From MGIIa-L3 sp11892u (GTDB lineage: Archaea; Thermoplasmatota; Poseidoniia; Poseidoniales; Poseidoniaceae): a DNA stretch of 64,000 bases. The stretch covers positions 31,329 to 95,328 of the forward strand of contig CBFHXB010000008.1 in NCBI GenBank assembly GCA_965659685.1, read 5' to 3'. The notes under the pieces are model-generated. The model worked only from the letters and a program-made list of their open reading frames with translations, was not told the DNA's origin and did not search any database. The first letter of the stretch is position 1. The number at the start of each line of letters is the position of its first letter. Shown here piece after piece: positions 18,537 to 25,750 of this stretch. Both the position numbers and the translations under genes were made by a program.

Positions 18537-20129
18537 TCATTCGCCACGCATCAAGCGGAGCACGCGCTCGGGTTGCATGGCCGCAAGGAGCGGTGCCAGC
18601 TTTGGCGCGACGTCAACCCCAAGCAGGAGCTCGTAGGTCAGGCGATAGGCGTCGCGGAGCGGGAGTTCCACCTCACGTGCGGCGTCTGGGACGTTCGAAG
18701 AAAGGTTCGCTTCGTTCCACCCTTCATGTTGGCTGTGCTCGAACTTTCGAATCAGCGCGAGGCGGAGGCCATTTTCCTCCTCCGTGAGGCTTGCAAGCCG
18801 CTCGCTGTTCGGCTCCTCTCGGATGCCGACCCGCATTTCGTCGGGGAAATGATGGCTGGCGATCCACTGGCGCATTCGGTTCAGGCGAGCGTTGAATTCT
18901 CCCCGATCGACGCCTTCGTTCGGAATCATGTTCCAAACGTCCTCGTCGGAGGCTCGGATTTGAGCAAGCATGGCCAAGTGCCGGAAGGTCACGCCCACCG
19001 CACCGGGGCGAACGCTCCGCTCCTCGACCGAGGACAGCCTCGTCGCGGAGATGTCGTCCTCAATGGCCACCCGCTTGCGTCGGCTCAGTTCTTCATCGTC
19101 CAACTTTGCTTCAAGGTCGTGGCGCAGCCGGCGTTCGTAGGCATCGGCGAGGTTCACCAAGCCCATGCCGGTGTCGAATTCAATGGCCTTGGCCGGCTTG
19201 GTCGAGGCGATCAGGTAGCGAAGGATCTCGGGAGGGACGAGGCGAAGTGCTTCGATGGGTCCAACCGTGGTGCCAGCCGACGAAGACATGGCACCTTGGC
19301 CCCGAAGGCTGATCCATTCGTAGGTCAATCCTTCGGGAGGTTCAGATCCAAACAGCCGGCAAAGTTCAGCCCCGGTGTCGTAGGAACCCCCTGTGGTGCC
19401 GTGGTCCTTGCCAAAGGCTTCGCAGGTGACGTCGAGCCAGCACCACTTGGCCGGCCAATCCAGGCGCCAGGGTAACTTTCCTTCGCCCACGGTGTAGTCG
19501 CAGGAGCCGGTCCGTCCGTCTTCCGCGCGCCAGTGGACGTGGCTCTGGTCGAATCCGGTGACGGTAAGGCCGTCCATGCAGCCACGCTCGTCGACGGGCG
19601 AGTACGGCCACCAATCCTCGGCAAGTTCCCTGCCGGAGATGGTTTCGATGATCTCCCGGACACGTTCACGTTCGTTCAGAGCCGTGCGCACGTGTTCCAC
19701 GAAGCGCCCCTCGGCGTAGGCTTCATGGTTATAGACAAGGCGAGGGCGGACCCCAAGCATGTCCAGGGCCTCTAAGAAAGGAGCGAGAAAATGGTCGGCG
19801 TAGGTGGTGCCCCCTTCGAAGGCGTTCAAGTCTGGCTTCCCGTCTGCGTCAGGAGGTGGAATGCGGAACAATTGGACGCCGATGTATGCGCTGTACGCCT
19901 CGTCGAGGAAGCTGTACACCTTTCGCAGTGGATCTGCGCTGTCGATGATGAAGCACAGGTCGGCCGTGCCGCCCGCACGTCGGACGCCGCGAGCGATCAT
20001 CTCGCCCGTCAACATCTCGCGCAAGTGGCCGATGTGAAATTCACCGCTTGGCGTGATGCCGGTGTTGATGAGGTGGTCGGGCCGTTGTTCAACGAGCCGC
20101 GCTCCGATGACGTCGGACCAGTGGACCAT
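18537..20129 (-). CDS. lysS: Lysyl-tRNA synthetase, class I
   Basis: A 530-aa class I LysRS, the form found in most archaea and a few bacteria. The HIGH motif is exact (FHIGHLRE, 32-35), and the KMSKS loop reads AMSSSAGT, the variant usual in this family. The segment ITPSGEFHIGHL and a CWLDVTCEAFGKDH block support the family. It charges tRNA-Lys in the cytoplasm. The ATG at 20129 has an SD, GAGGTGA, directly after the stop of the upstream gfcR-like gene, so the two form an operon. Tail-to-tail it abuts the zinc-ribbon gene with no spacing. Confidence 0.96.
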   Translation of the reverse strand: MVHWSDVIGARLVEQRPDHLINTGITPSGEFHIGHLREMLTGEMIARGVRRAGGTADLCFIIDSADPLRKVYSFLDEAYSAYIGVQLFRIPPPDADGKPDLNAFEGGTTYADHFLAPFLEALDMLGVRPRLVYNHEAYAEGRFVEHVRTALNERERVREIIETISGRELAEDWWPYSPVDERGCMDGLTVTGFDQSHVHWRAEDGRTGSCDYTVGEGKLPWRLDWPAKWCWLDVTCEAFGKDHGTTGGSYDTGAELCRLFGSEPPEGLTYEWISLRGQGAMSSSAGTTVGPIEALRLVPPEILRYLIASTKPAKAIEFDTGMGLVNLADAYERRLRHDLEAKLDDEELSRRKRVAIEDDISATRLSSVEERSVRPGAVGVTFRHLAMLAQIRASDEDVWNMIPNEGVDRGEFNARLNRMRQWIASHHFPDEMRVGIREEPNSERLASLTEEENGLRLALIRKFEHSQHEGWNEANLSSNVPDAAREVELPLRDAYRLTYELLLGVDVAPKLAPLLAAMQPERVLRLMRGE

Positions 20130-20138
20130 GTGTTCACC

Positions 20139-20756
20139 TCAGACGGGAACGGCCCGGATGATGCCGCGGAGAGGGACGTTGTCGATCTCGTTCCGCATGG
20201 TTTTGTTGACGAGGACCACGGCGAGCACCGGGGTGCCGCCCGCATGACGAACGGCTTCGATGGTCCTTGACATGGTGACGCCGGACGACAGCACGTCGTC
20301 GATGATGGCAACGCGCTTTCCGGACACGCGACCGTACTTGTCCGACAACGCCCCCTGTCCTGGGCCGCCCTCGATGTTTCGGAGGATGGCCACCTCAGCA
20401 CCGAGGTTCTTGGCCGTCTCTTGGGCGAAGACGATGCCGTTGATGGAGATTCCAACCACCGTGTCGATGGGGTCGTGGCCGGTTTCTTCGGCGGTCACGT
20501 CCGCCATGATGTCGCCGATGGCTTCGATGCGCTCGGGCTTGACGCCGATGGTGCGCCATCCGATGCGGACGTCCGTCGGGGCCTCCCGTCCTTGATTGCC
20601 CGCCAGCAGCCACGAGACGGTGTCCTGCGAAAGCGAGAGTTCGTCCGCGATTTGCTGGGAGTTCAAACCCTCCGTGCGGAGGCGGGTGGCGATTTCCCGA
20701 AGTTCCTCGATGCTCATCGTCATGGGACTCGCTTCTTCCTGCTGCTCTTGTGCCAT
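20139..20756 (-). CDS. GfcR-like transcription regulator (HTH plus phosphoribosyltransferase domain)
   Basis: The protein has 205 aa. Residues about 14-60 form a helix-turn-helix (LREIATRLRTEGLNSQQIA, LSLSQDTVSWLL). Residues about 70-205 are a type I phosphoribosyltransferase domain with the PRPP loop VAIIDDVLSSGVTMS. This is the architecture of PyrE-like archaeal regulators such as GfcR, which activates sugar-degradation genes in haloarchaea; others have been annotated as orotate phosphoribosyltransferase. The target genes here are unknown. It is followed by lysS with a stop/SD overlap. It diverges from aIF2-beta with 65 bp between the starts. ATG 20756 is chosen; a start at the inner MTMSIEEL is possible. 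Confidence 0.87.
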   Translation of the reverse strand: MAQEQQEEASPMTMSIEELREIATRLRTEGLNSQQIADELSLSQDTVSWLLAGNQGREAPTDVRIGWRTIGVKPERIEAIGDIMADVTAEETGHDPIDTVVGISINGIVFAQETAKNLGAEVAILRNIEGGPGQGALSDKYGRVSGKRVAIIDDVLSSGVTMSRTIEAVRHAGGTPVLAVVLVNKTMRNEIDNVPLRGIIRAVPV

Positions 20757-20821
20757 GAACCCTTCCTCAGGAAGCGCTCTGCGATGGACAGATTGAAAAT
20801 GGGGGCGCCGGAGCCGATGCC

Positions 20822-21232
20822 ATGAGCGATTTTGAGTACGAAGGTTTGCTCGACCGGGCCCGGGAGAACATTCCTGAGGACATCTCGAACCGTCGGCGAT
20901 GGCGTTTGCCTGAGCCACAAATCCTCATTGAGGGAAGCAACACCCTGTTTCAGAACTTCAACGCCGTCGTCGCGATGATGGACCGTGACGACAACCACGT
21001 CTACCAATTCATTCAGACCGAATTGGGAACATCGGCCTCGCGCGACGGTCCGCGTGTTCGCTTCAAGGGACGCATTCCACCGAAGCGCATTCGTCGAACC
21101 ATCGTGAACTACGTGAACACGTACATCAAGTGCAACCAGTGCGGCGCCCCTGACACCCATTTCATCAAGGAAGATCGCACGACGTTGCTGAAGTGTCAGG
21201 CCTGCGGTGCCACGCGGCCGGTCAAACTCTGA
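20822..21232 (+). CDS. Translation initiation factor aIF2 subunit beta
   Basis: The protein has 136 aa, the archaeal length. It is the beta subunit of the heterotrimer that brings initiator tRNA to the small ribosomal subunit. The core domain shows NFNAVVAMMDR and RFKGRIPPKRI, and the C-terminal zinc ribbon has C104, C107, C125 and C128. The N-terminal helix that contacts the gamma subunit is also present (YEGLLDRARENIPED). It abuts the convergent pterin dehydratase-ferredoxin gene without a spacer. Confidence 0.96.
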   Translation: MSDFEYEGLLDRARENIPEDISNRRRWRLPEPQILIEGSNTLFQNFNAVVAMMDRDDNHVYQFIQTELGTSASRDGPRVRFKGRIPPKRIRRTIVNYVNTYIKCNQCGAPDTHFIKEDRTTLLKCQACGATRPVKL

Positions 21233-21751
21233 TCAGCGCAGACGCTCTGCAAGGGCCGCAGCCTCTTCGACCTGGGTCGGCAAGGTCCACCACGTTGCTT
21301 CTGGATAAACGACGGCGCTGGGGCCTTCCTCGCAACGGTCCAAGCAACCGGATTTCTGGACGCGAATGCCTTCGAGACCCATCGCCTTTGCAGACCGCTT
21401 GAGGGCCATCATCAACTCCATCGAACCACGTCGCCCACACGACGGTCGTTGGGCCCCTTCGGCTCGCTCATGCGTGCAGACAAAGACGTGCTTGCGGAAT
21501 CCTTCGGCGATGCCCTCCATCAAGGCGTTCACGCCTTCGGCAAGGGCGTGGTCCTTCTCGGTCACCGTATGGCCCGCGTCGTGGGTGGTGGTGCGAACGG
21601 TGAGGTGACCCCACCCGAAGCTGACGTCGGCGTGATGGTCCAACGTGTCGCACAAAGCCGCAATCCTTTGGGCGGCTTGTGCTGCTTTCGCCATGTCCTC
21701 AAAGGCCCATGCCCGCTCAAGAGCGCCGTCCACCTCGTCCCAGGTGGCCAC
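21233..21751 (-). CDS. Fusion of pterin-4a-carbinolamine dehydratase and thioredoxin-like [2Fe-2S] ferredoxin
   Basis: A protein of 172 aa. Residues about 1-85 match pterin-4a-carbinolamine dehydratase: AWAFEDMAKAAQ, the LDHHADVSFGWGHLTV block with the catalytic histidine pair, and a closing THDAGHTVTEKDHALA. Residues about 86-172 match the thioredoxin-like [2Fe-2S] ferredoxin family, with cluster cysteines C92, C105, C136 and C140 (last pair GCLDRC) followed by EEGPSAVVYPE. The two parts are in one uninterrupted frame. The dehydratase recycles oxidised pterin cofactors, so the fused ferredoxin suggests a pterin redox link, which is inference. GTG 21751 is chosen: the SD GGGTGA is formed by the preceding gene's stop; GTG 21760 is possible. 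Confidence 0.82.
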   Translation of the reverse strand: MATWDEVDGALERAWAFEDMAKAAQAAQRIAALCDTLDHHADVSFGWGHLTVRTTTHDAGHTVTEKDHALAEGVNALMEGIAEGFRKHVFVCTHERAEGAQRPSCGRRGSMELMMALKRSAKAMGLEGIRVQKSGCLDRCEEGPSAVVYPEATWWTLPTQVEEAAALAERLR

Positions 21752-21756
21752 GAGGC

Positions 21757-22200
21757 TCACCCCCAAAGGTGGCCGTCGTCCTTGCCTTCCGCCTTGCGTT
21801 CTGCGGTCTCGTGAAGGGAGGACCGGCGTTTCTGATCGCGGCGCTCGAAGCGAAGGAGTTCCTCGTCGTCGATGTACGCGGGGCGGGTGTGGGCCACCAA
21901 ATCGATGCGGACCACGGCCTCTCGGGCGAGGTAGACGTGCCGTCCTTCGGGGGTCAAGACCTCGATGGACGTCGGCGTGCGGGACATCATGCGGCCACGA
22001 ACCCAAGGGTCCTGCCCCTCGGGGATGGCACGGACGTCGAGCAAGACTTCCACGAAGTCGTCTCGGCGCAAACCGTGACGGCGGTCGAAGAGGTCACCAG
22101 ACGCGACACTGAGGTGAGCCTCGAGGTCGGGTGAGCCCAACTCTTTCCACAACGGTGTGGCCCAATCTGGGAGCGCGACGGTCGACTTCTTCTTGGCCAT
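21757..22200 (-). CDS. Conserved-looking hypothetical protein
   Basis: This 147-aa protein is not one I recognise. It is soluble and highly charged, with a middle part rich in beta strands (WVRGRMMSRTPTSIEVLTPE, VYLAREAVVRIDLVAHTRP) that could be a small beta-barrel. The C-terminus is a Lys/Arg/Glu-rich helix. It is followed by the dehydratase-ferredoxin gene, whose SD overlaps its stop. Its ATG uses the same CATG (22198-22201) as the start proposed for the divergent nog1 gene. Confidence 0.7.
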   Translation of the reverse strand: MAKKKSTVALPDWATPLWKELGSPDLEAHLSVASGDLFDRRHGLRRDDFVEVLLDVRAIPEGQDPWVRGRMMSRTPTSIEVLTPEGRHVYLAREAVVRIDLVAHTRPAYIDDEELLRFERRDQKRRSSLHETAERKAEGKDDGHLWG

Positions 22201-23407
22201 GCCCGAGCCTCAACGTCCAGACTTCTTGAACCCTCCAATGGGGCGTGGTTTCAAATCGGGGGCGGCGGCCGTCGGTGTGGGGGACCTCATGCGCATCGAG
22301 TGGCGAAGGCTCCCAACGGTCCTGACCGAGGACGAATTGCTGGACAAGGCCTTTGGCCGTGCAAAGAAGGCCGCGGACCGTGTTGACGACCACAACCGCA
22401 TCTTCCGGACAAGGAAGCAACTGAGCCGCATGGTGCAGACCGCATCCGACGTGCTGTGCACCACCCTGAACGAGACGGTCAGCCTTTGGCCCTCGCTCGA
22501 CCAATCCCCCACGTTCGACGTCGCGATGATCGAAGCATGCGTCGGCACCGACCAATACCGGCACCACCTCTCCATGCTGCAATGGGGCGCTTCTCAAATC
22601 GGCCGCATTTCCACGCAAAACGTTCGGAAAATGACCCGCACGGCCCGCATTCCGCTCATGCACGATGCTCGAAAAGAGGCCTACGGCCGTATCGCTTCGA
22701 TCATGGGTCGCGTGGGTCCATCCCTCGTCTGGCTTGGTGAAGCACGGGAGACCCTCAAGCGGCTTCCTCACCTCGACGCCATGCAGCCCATCATCGTGGT
22801 GTGCGGAGCACCGAACGTTGGCAAGTCGGCCTTGATTGGGGCGCTCTCCACGGGGACCATGGAAGTCAACCACTATCCCTTCACCACAAAGCAACTCCAC
22901 GTCGGCCATTTCAACCATCGCCGCTTGGCCCACCAGATGCTCGATACCCCCGGTCTGCTCGACCGTCCAATGGAAGACCGGAACGCCATCGAGCAGCAAG
23001 CCATCGCCGCCTTGGAGCACGTCGGCTCGGTGGCGCTCTTCCTCTTCGACGCAAGCGGCGCGTGTGGGACGCCTCCCGAAGAACAGCTCCATCTCTTGGA
23101 AGAGGTGAGGACTTTGCTTCCCGGTACGCCGCTGGAGGTCATCACCTCCAAGGCCGACCTCCTGAAGCCCTTGCCTTCAGCGTGGGAGGACGTGAAAGCG
23201 GCCGAACAGGCGTGGCGGGATGCTGGTTCAGAGGGTCAACCCGAACTGCCGATGTTGAAAGACGAGGAAGGGCGGATCACCATTTCCGCCACAGAGGACG
23301 TCGGTCTTGACGCCCTACGGATGCACCTTGTGCGGTTGTGCGAAGGCAAGCGTGAGACCGATCCGATGAGCCTCCCCGAGGGGTGGCATCGTTCCGACCA
23401 TGCTTGA
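22199..23407 (+). CDS. Nog1-family GTPase
   Basis: A 402-aa GTPase of the archaeal/eukaryotic Nog1 family, which acts in large ribosomal subunit assembly. An N-terminal helical bundle (PTVLTEDELLDKAFGRA onward) is followed by the G domain: G1 CGAPNVGKSALI, G2 and switch I at NHYPFTTKQ, G3 DTPGLLD, and G4 TSKADL. ATG 22199 shares its CATG with the divergent start on the other strand. The family-like part begins only near residue 30, so ATG 22289 is a real alternative. It ends just before the convergent small zinc-ribbon gene. Confidence 0.93.
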   Translation: MPEPQRPDFLNPPMGRGFKSGAAAVGVGDLMRIEWRRLPTVLTEDELLDKAFGRAKKAADRVDDHNRIFRTRKQLSRMVQTASDVLCTTLNETVSLWPSLDQSPTFDVAMIEACVGTDQYRHHLSMLQWGASQIGRISTQNVRKMTRTARIPLMHDARKEAYGRIASIMGRVGPSLVWLGEARETLKRLPHLDAMQPIIVVCGAPNVGKSALIGALSTGTMEVNHYPFTTKQLHVGHFNHRRLAHQMLDTPGLLDRPMEDRNAIEQQAIAALEHVGSVALFLFDASGACGTPPEEQLHLLEEVRTLLPGTPLEVITSKADLLKPLPSAWEDVKAAEQAWRDAGSEGQPELPMLKDEEGRITISATEDVGLDALRMHLVRLCEGKRETDPMSLPEGWHRSDHA

Positions 23408-23410
23408 CGT

Positions 23411-23686
23411 TCAGCCAACGGCGCGAAGCAGCAGCGGTCCGACGAAGGTCAAGGCGAAGAGGCCGAAGAAAATCAGCATCCACGTCCGCATGCGACGTTC
23501 CGACGTCTCGCGTCGGTCCAATTCCTCGATGCAGGTCGTGTCCTTGCAGACCCGTGGGTCGGCCTTCAAGTCCACCGGGCATTGGCAAATCCTGCAGTGC
23601 GCGTGCGGCGGGATGCTCGATCCTGCACGGGGCATGCTTTGGTTGGCCGGCTTGGCCCGGGCCTTGGCTGCTCTCGCGTCCACCAT
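23411..23686 (-). CDS. Small zinc-ribbon membrane protein (DUF2116-like)
   Basis: The protein has 91 aa. A cysteine cluster in HCRICQCPVDLKADPRVC and KDTTC is followed by a short charged helix (EELDRRETSERRMR) and one C-terminal membrane helix (WMLIFFGLFALTFVGPLL). This matches the archaeal DUF2116 zinc-ribbon type. Its function is unknown. ATG 23686 is preferred because GGTGA, formed by the UMP kinase stop, lies five bases upstream; GTG 23695 would give a 4-bp overlap. Confidence 0.8.
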   Translation of the reverse strand: MVDARAAKARAKPANQSMPRAGSSIPPHAHCRICQCPVDLKADPRVCKDTTCIEELDRRETSERRMRTWMLIFFGLFALTFVGPLLLRAVG

Positions 23687-23691
23687 GTGAT

Positions 23692-24405
23692 TCACCTGTT
23701 GCTTCGGATGAGGGTGCCGTCGAAGGCTTTGCCCTCGAGGGCGGCGTCCAAGCGAGCCAAATCACGCCCGTCGAGGACCACCAGGTCGATGGCGCCCCGC
23801 TTGGCGTGACCCACGGCCATTGGATCGACCACCGAGGAGGCGCCGGGTGCCAACGGTTCATCGATTCCGGTGATGGCCGCAAGTTCGTCGATGGTCATCT
23901 CGCTGAAGGATTGCGCGTCCTCGTTGGTTCGCGGGTCCGCGTCGTAGACGCGGTCCACGTTGGTGGCGATGATGCAGGTGGATGCACCCGCTGCACGGGC
24001 CAGTTCTACGGCGACCGCATCGGTGGTATGACCGGGTACCGTGCCTCCCATCACCACGATGTGGTGAGCGTCCAACAGCGCGGCCGCTTGGTCAACGGTC
24101 GTAGGGATGCTCGTGGCCACGTCGAGTCCAACGTCCGCGAGGACCTGCTGGAGGACGGTGGCGTTGAGGCGGGTGGCAGCGATGCCGACTTCGTCCAACG
24201 CCGACCGGTCGGTCAGGACGGTGGACGCGAGGGCGATCCCCTCTCTGGCAGGTGCGCCGCCGCCGACCACCAAGCCGAGCCGTCGTCCTTCACCTTCGAG
24301 CCCCAGGACGACCTGTCGAAGGCGGCCGAACCAGCGGGCACGGTCCTCTTGGGCTTCTGGACGAAGGGTGCTTCCCCCAAGGGCCACGACGAAGGTTCGA
24401 CCCAT
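23692..24405 (-). CDS. pyrH: Uridylate kinase (UMP kinase), archaeal type
   Basis: The protein has 237 aa, of the amino-acid-kinase fold. It opens with VVALGGST, the phosphate-binding strand and loop. LVVGGGAPARE, VMGGTVPGHTTDAVAVELA (UMP and product site) and ATNVDRVYDADPR (ATP site) follow in the expected order. It makes UDP from UMP. ATG 24405 starts two residues before the first strand region; an earlier in-frame ATG at 24435 overlaps a TATA-like box at the proper distance (24431-24437), so it is probably not used. It is followed by the DUF2116-like gene and diverges from aRF1. Confidence 0.9.
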   Translation of the reverse strand: MGRTFVVALGGSTLRPEAQEDRARWFGRLRQVVLGLEGEGRRLGLVVGGGAPAREGIALASTVLTDRSALDEVGIAATRLNATVLQQVLADVGLDVATSIPTTVDQAAALLDAHHIVVMGGTVPGHTTDAVAVELARAAGASTCIIATNVDRVYDADPRTNEDAQSFSEMTIDELAAITGIDEPLAPGASSVVDPMAVGHAKRGAIDLVVLDGRDLARLDAALEGKAFDGTLIRSNR

Positions 24406-24430
24406 CGGTGTTGACTCCAGCCCTCGTCCC

Positions 24431-24437
24431 TTCATCC
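24431..24437 (-). promoter_or_regulatory. TATA-like box of the UMP kinase gene
   Basis: GGATGAA on the minus strand, centred 28-29 nt ahead of ATG 24405. Confidence 0.4.
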
Positions 24438-24499
24438 TATCCCCGCGCCCAAAGGGTTGAAGCGTCCTCGTTCGGGCCTTGGATTACGGGGGGAAGGTC

Positions 24500-25741
24500 A
24501 TGGTCGATGATGCTGAACTGGCCGCCCGCCGCGTGCGCCTCAAGATGGCGCTTGAGGACCTCCGCGAAATGCGCGGATTTGGCACCGAACTCGTGACCCT
24601 CATCATCCCACCGGACCGGCACATCTCCGACGCACGCTCCATGCTGCAGGTCGAGCACGGTCAAGCGGCCAACATCAAATCGAAGGGGACGCGGAAAAAC
24701 GTCCAAGGGGCCATCGAATCCGCGATTTCAACGCTGACCCGCTTCAAGACGCCCGGCGATTATGGGCTGGCCATCTTCGTCGGCTCCGTCGTCATTGGGA
24801 ACAACAAGTCGAAGATGGTCAACATCGTCGTCGAAGAGCCGCCTCAGCCCCTGCTTTCCTTCCGCTACCGCTGCGATTCAACCTTCGAACTTTCGCAGTT
24901 GGAGGACATGCTCGTCGACAAGAAGTCGTACGGCCTTTTTGTCATCGACCGCGCTGAGGCCGCATACGGTATCGCAAGCGGAAAGCGCATCCACGTGCAG
25001 GAACAACTCGTCTCCAACATCATGGGCAAGCACCGCCAAGGTGGTCAGTCGGCCCAACGTTTCGAACGGCTCATCGAAGAAGCGGCGCACAATTTCTTCA
25101 AGCGGGCGACCGAACACGCCTGCGATTACTGGTTGCCGGAACTGGAAAACATTCAGGCGATCATCATCGGCGGGCCTGGCGCGACCAAGGACTACGTGGT
25201 CAAGCAGGAATACTTCCATCACGAGATTGCCAAGAAAATCGCCGCAACCACCTTTGACGTGGGCTATTCGAACGAGTCCGGCATCCGTGAGTTGGTCGAC
25301 AACGCGGGCAACCTGATGCAAGAGATCGAACTTGATGCCGAGCGCGAGGTCATGACGGCCTTCCTGTCGGAGCTCATCAAGCCAAGTCCGAAGGCGACCT
25401 ACGGTGAGCGGATGATTCGTGATGCGCTCGCTGCCGGTGCTGTGGACCGCTTGCTCATCTCAGAAAGCCTGCGGAAGAACATCACCGACTTGTCCTGCGA
25501 CGGGTGCAAGCACACGTGGACCGAAACGGTGGACCGGCACGAGAGCCTGCCGTCCTGTCCCGCCTGCGACAACCACAAGGTCAGCGTGGTCGAGGAGCGT
25601 CCGCTCATCGACGAATTGGTGAACATGGCGACCCAAAGCAACACCGGCGTGGTCTATATTTCGATTGACACCGAGGAAGGTGCCCAACTCTACGAAGGCT
25701 TTGGAGGCCTTGCGGCGCTGTTGCGCTACCCGATGATGTGA
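24500..25741 (+). CDS. prf1: Peptide chain release factor aRF1
   Basis: A 413-aa archaeal/eukaryotic class 1 release factor that reads all stop codons. Domain 1 carries the NIKS motif at 58-61. Domain 2 carries GGQ at 181-183, which triggers peptide release. Domain 3 follows, with a zinc-binding minidomain (CDGC and CPAC). The start ATG has the SD GGGGGGAAGG close upstream and gives the usual N-terminus. Only 9 bp separate it from argS, whose SD follows its stop, so the two are one operon. Confidence 0.97.
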   Translation: MVDDAELAARRVRLKMALEDLREMRGFGTELVTLIIPPDRHISDARSMLQVEHGQAANIKSKGTRKNVQGAIESAISTLTRFKTPGDYGLAIFVGSVVIGNNKSKMVNIVVEEPPQPLLSFRYRCDSTFELSQLEDMLVDKKSYGLFVIDRAEAAYGIASGKRIHVQEQLVSNIMGKHRQGGQSAQRFERLIEEAAHNFFKRATEHACDYWLPELENIQAIIIGGPGATKDYVVKQEYFHHEIAKKIAATTFDVGYSNESGIRELVDNAGNLMQEIELDAEREVMTAFLSELIKPSPKATYGERMIRDALAAGAVDRLLISESLRKNITDLSCDGCKHTWTETVDRHESLPSCPACDNHKVSVVEERPLIDELVNMATQSNTGVVYISIDTEEGAQLYEGFGGLAALLRYPMM

Positions 25742-25750
25742 GGTGAACCG

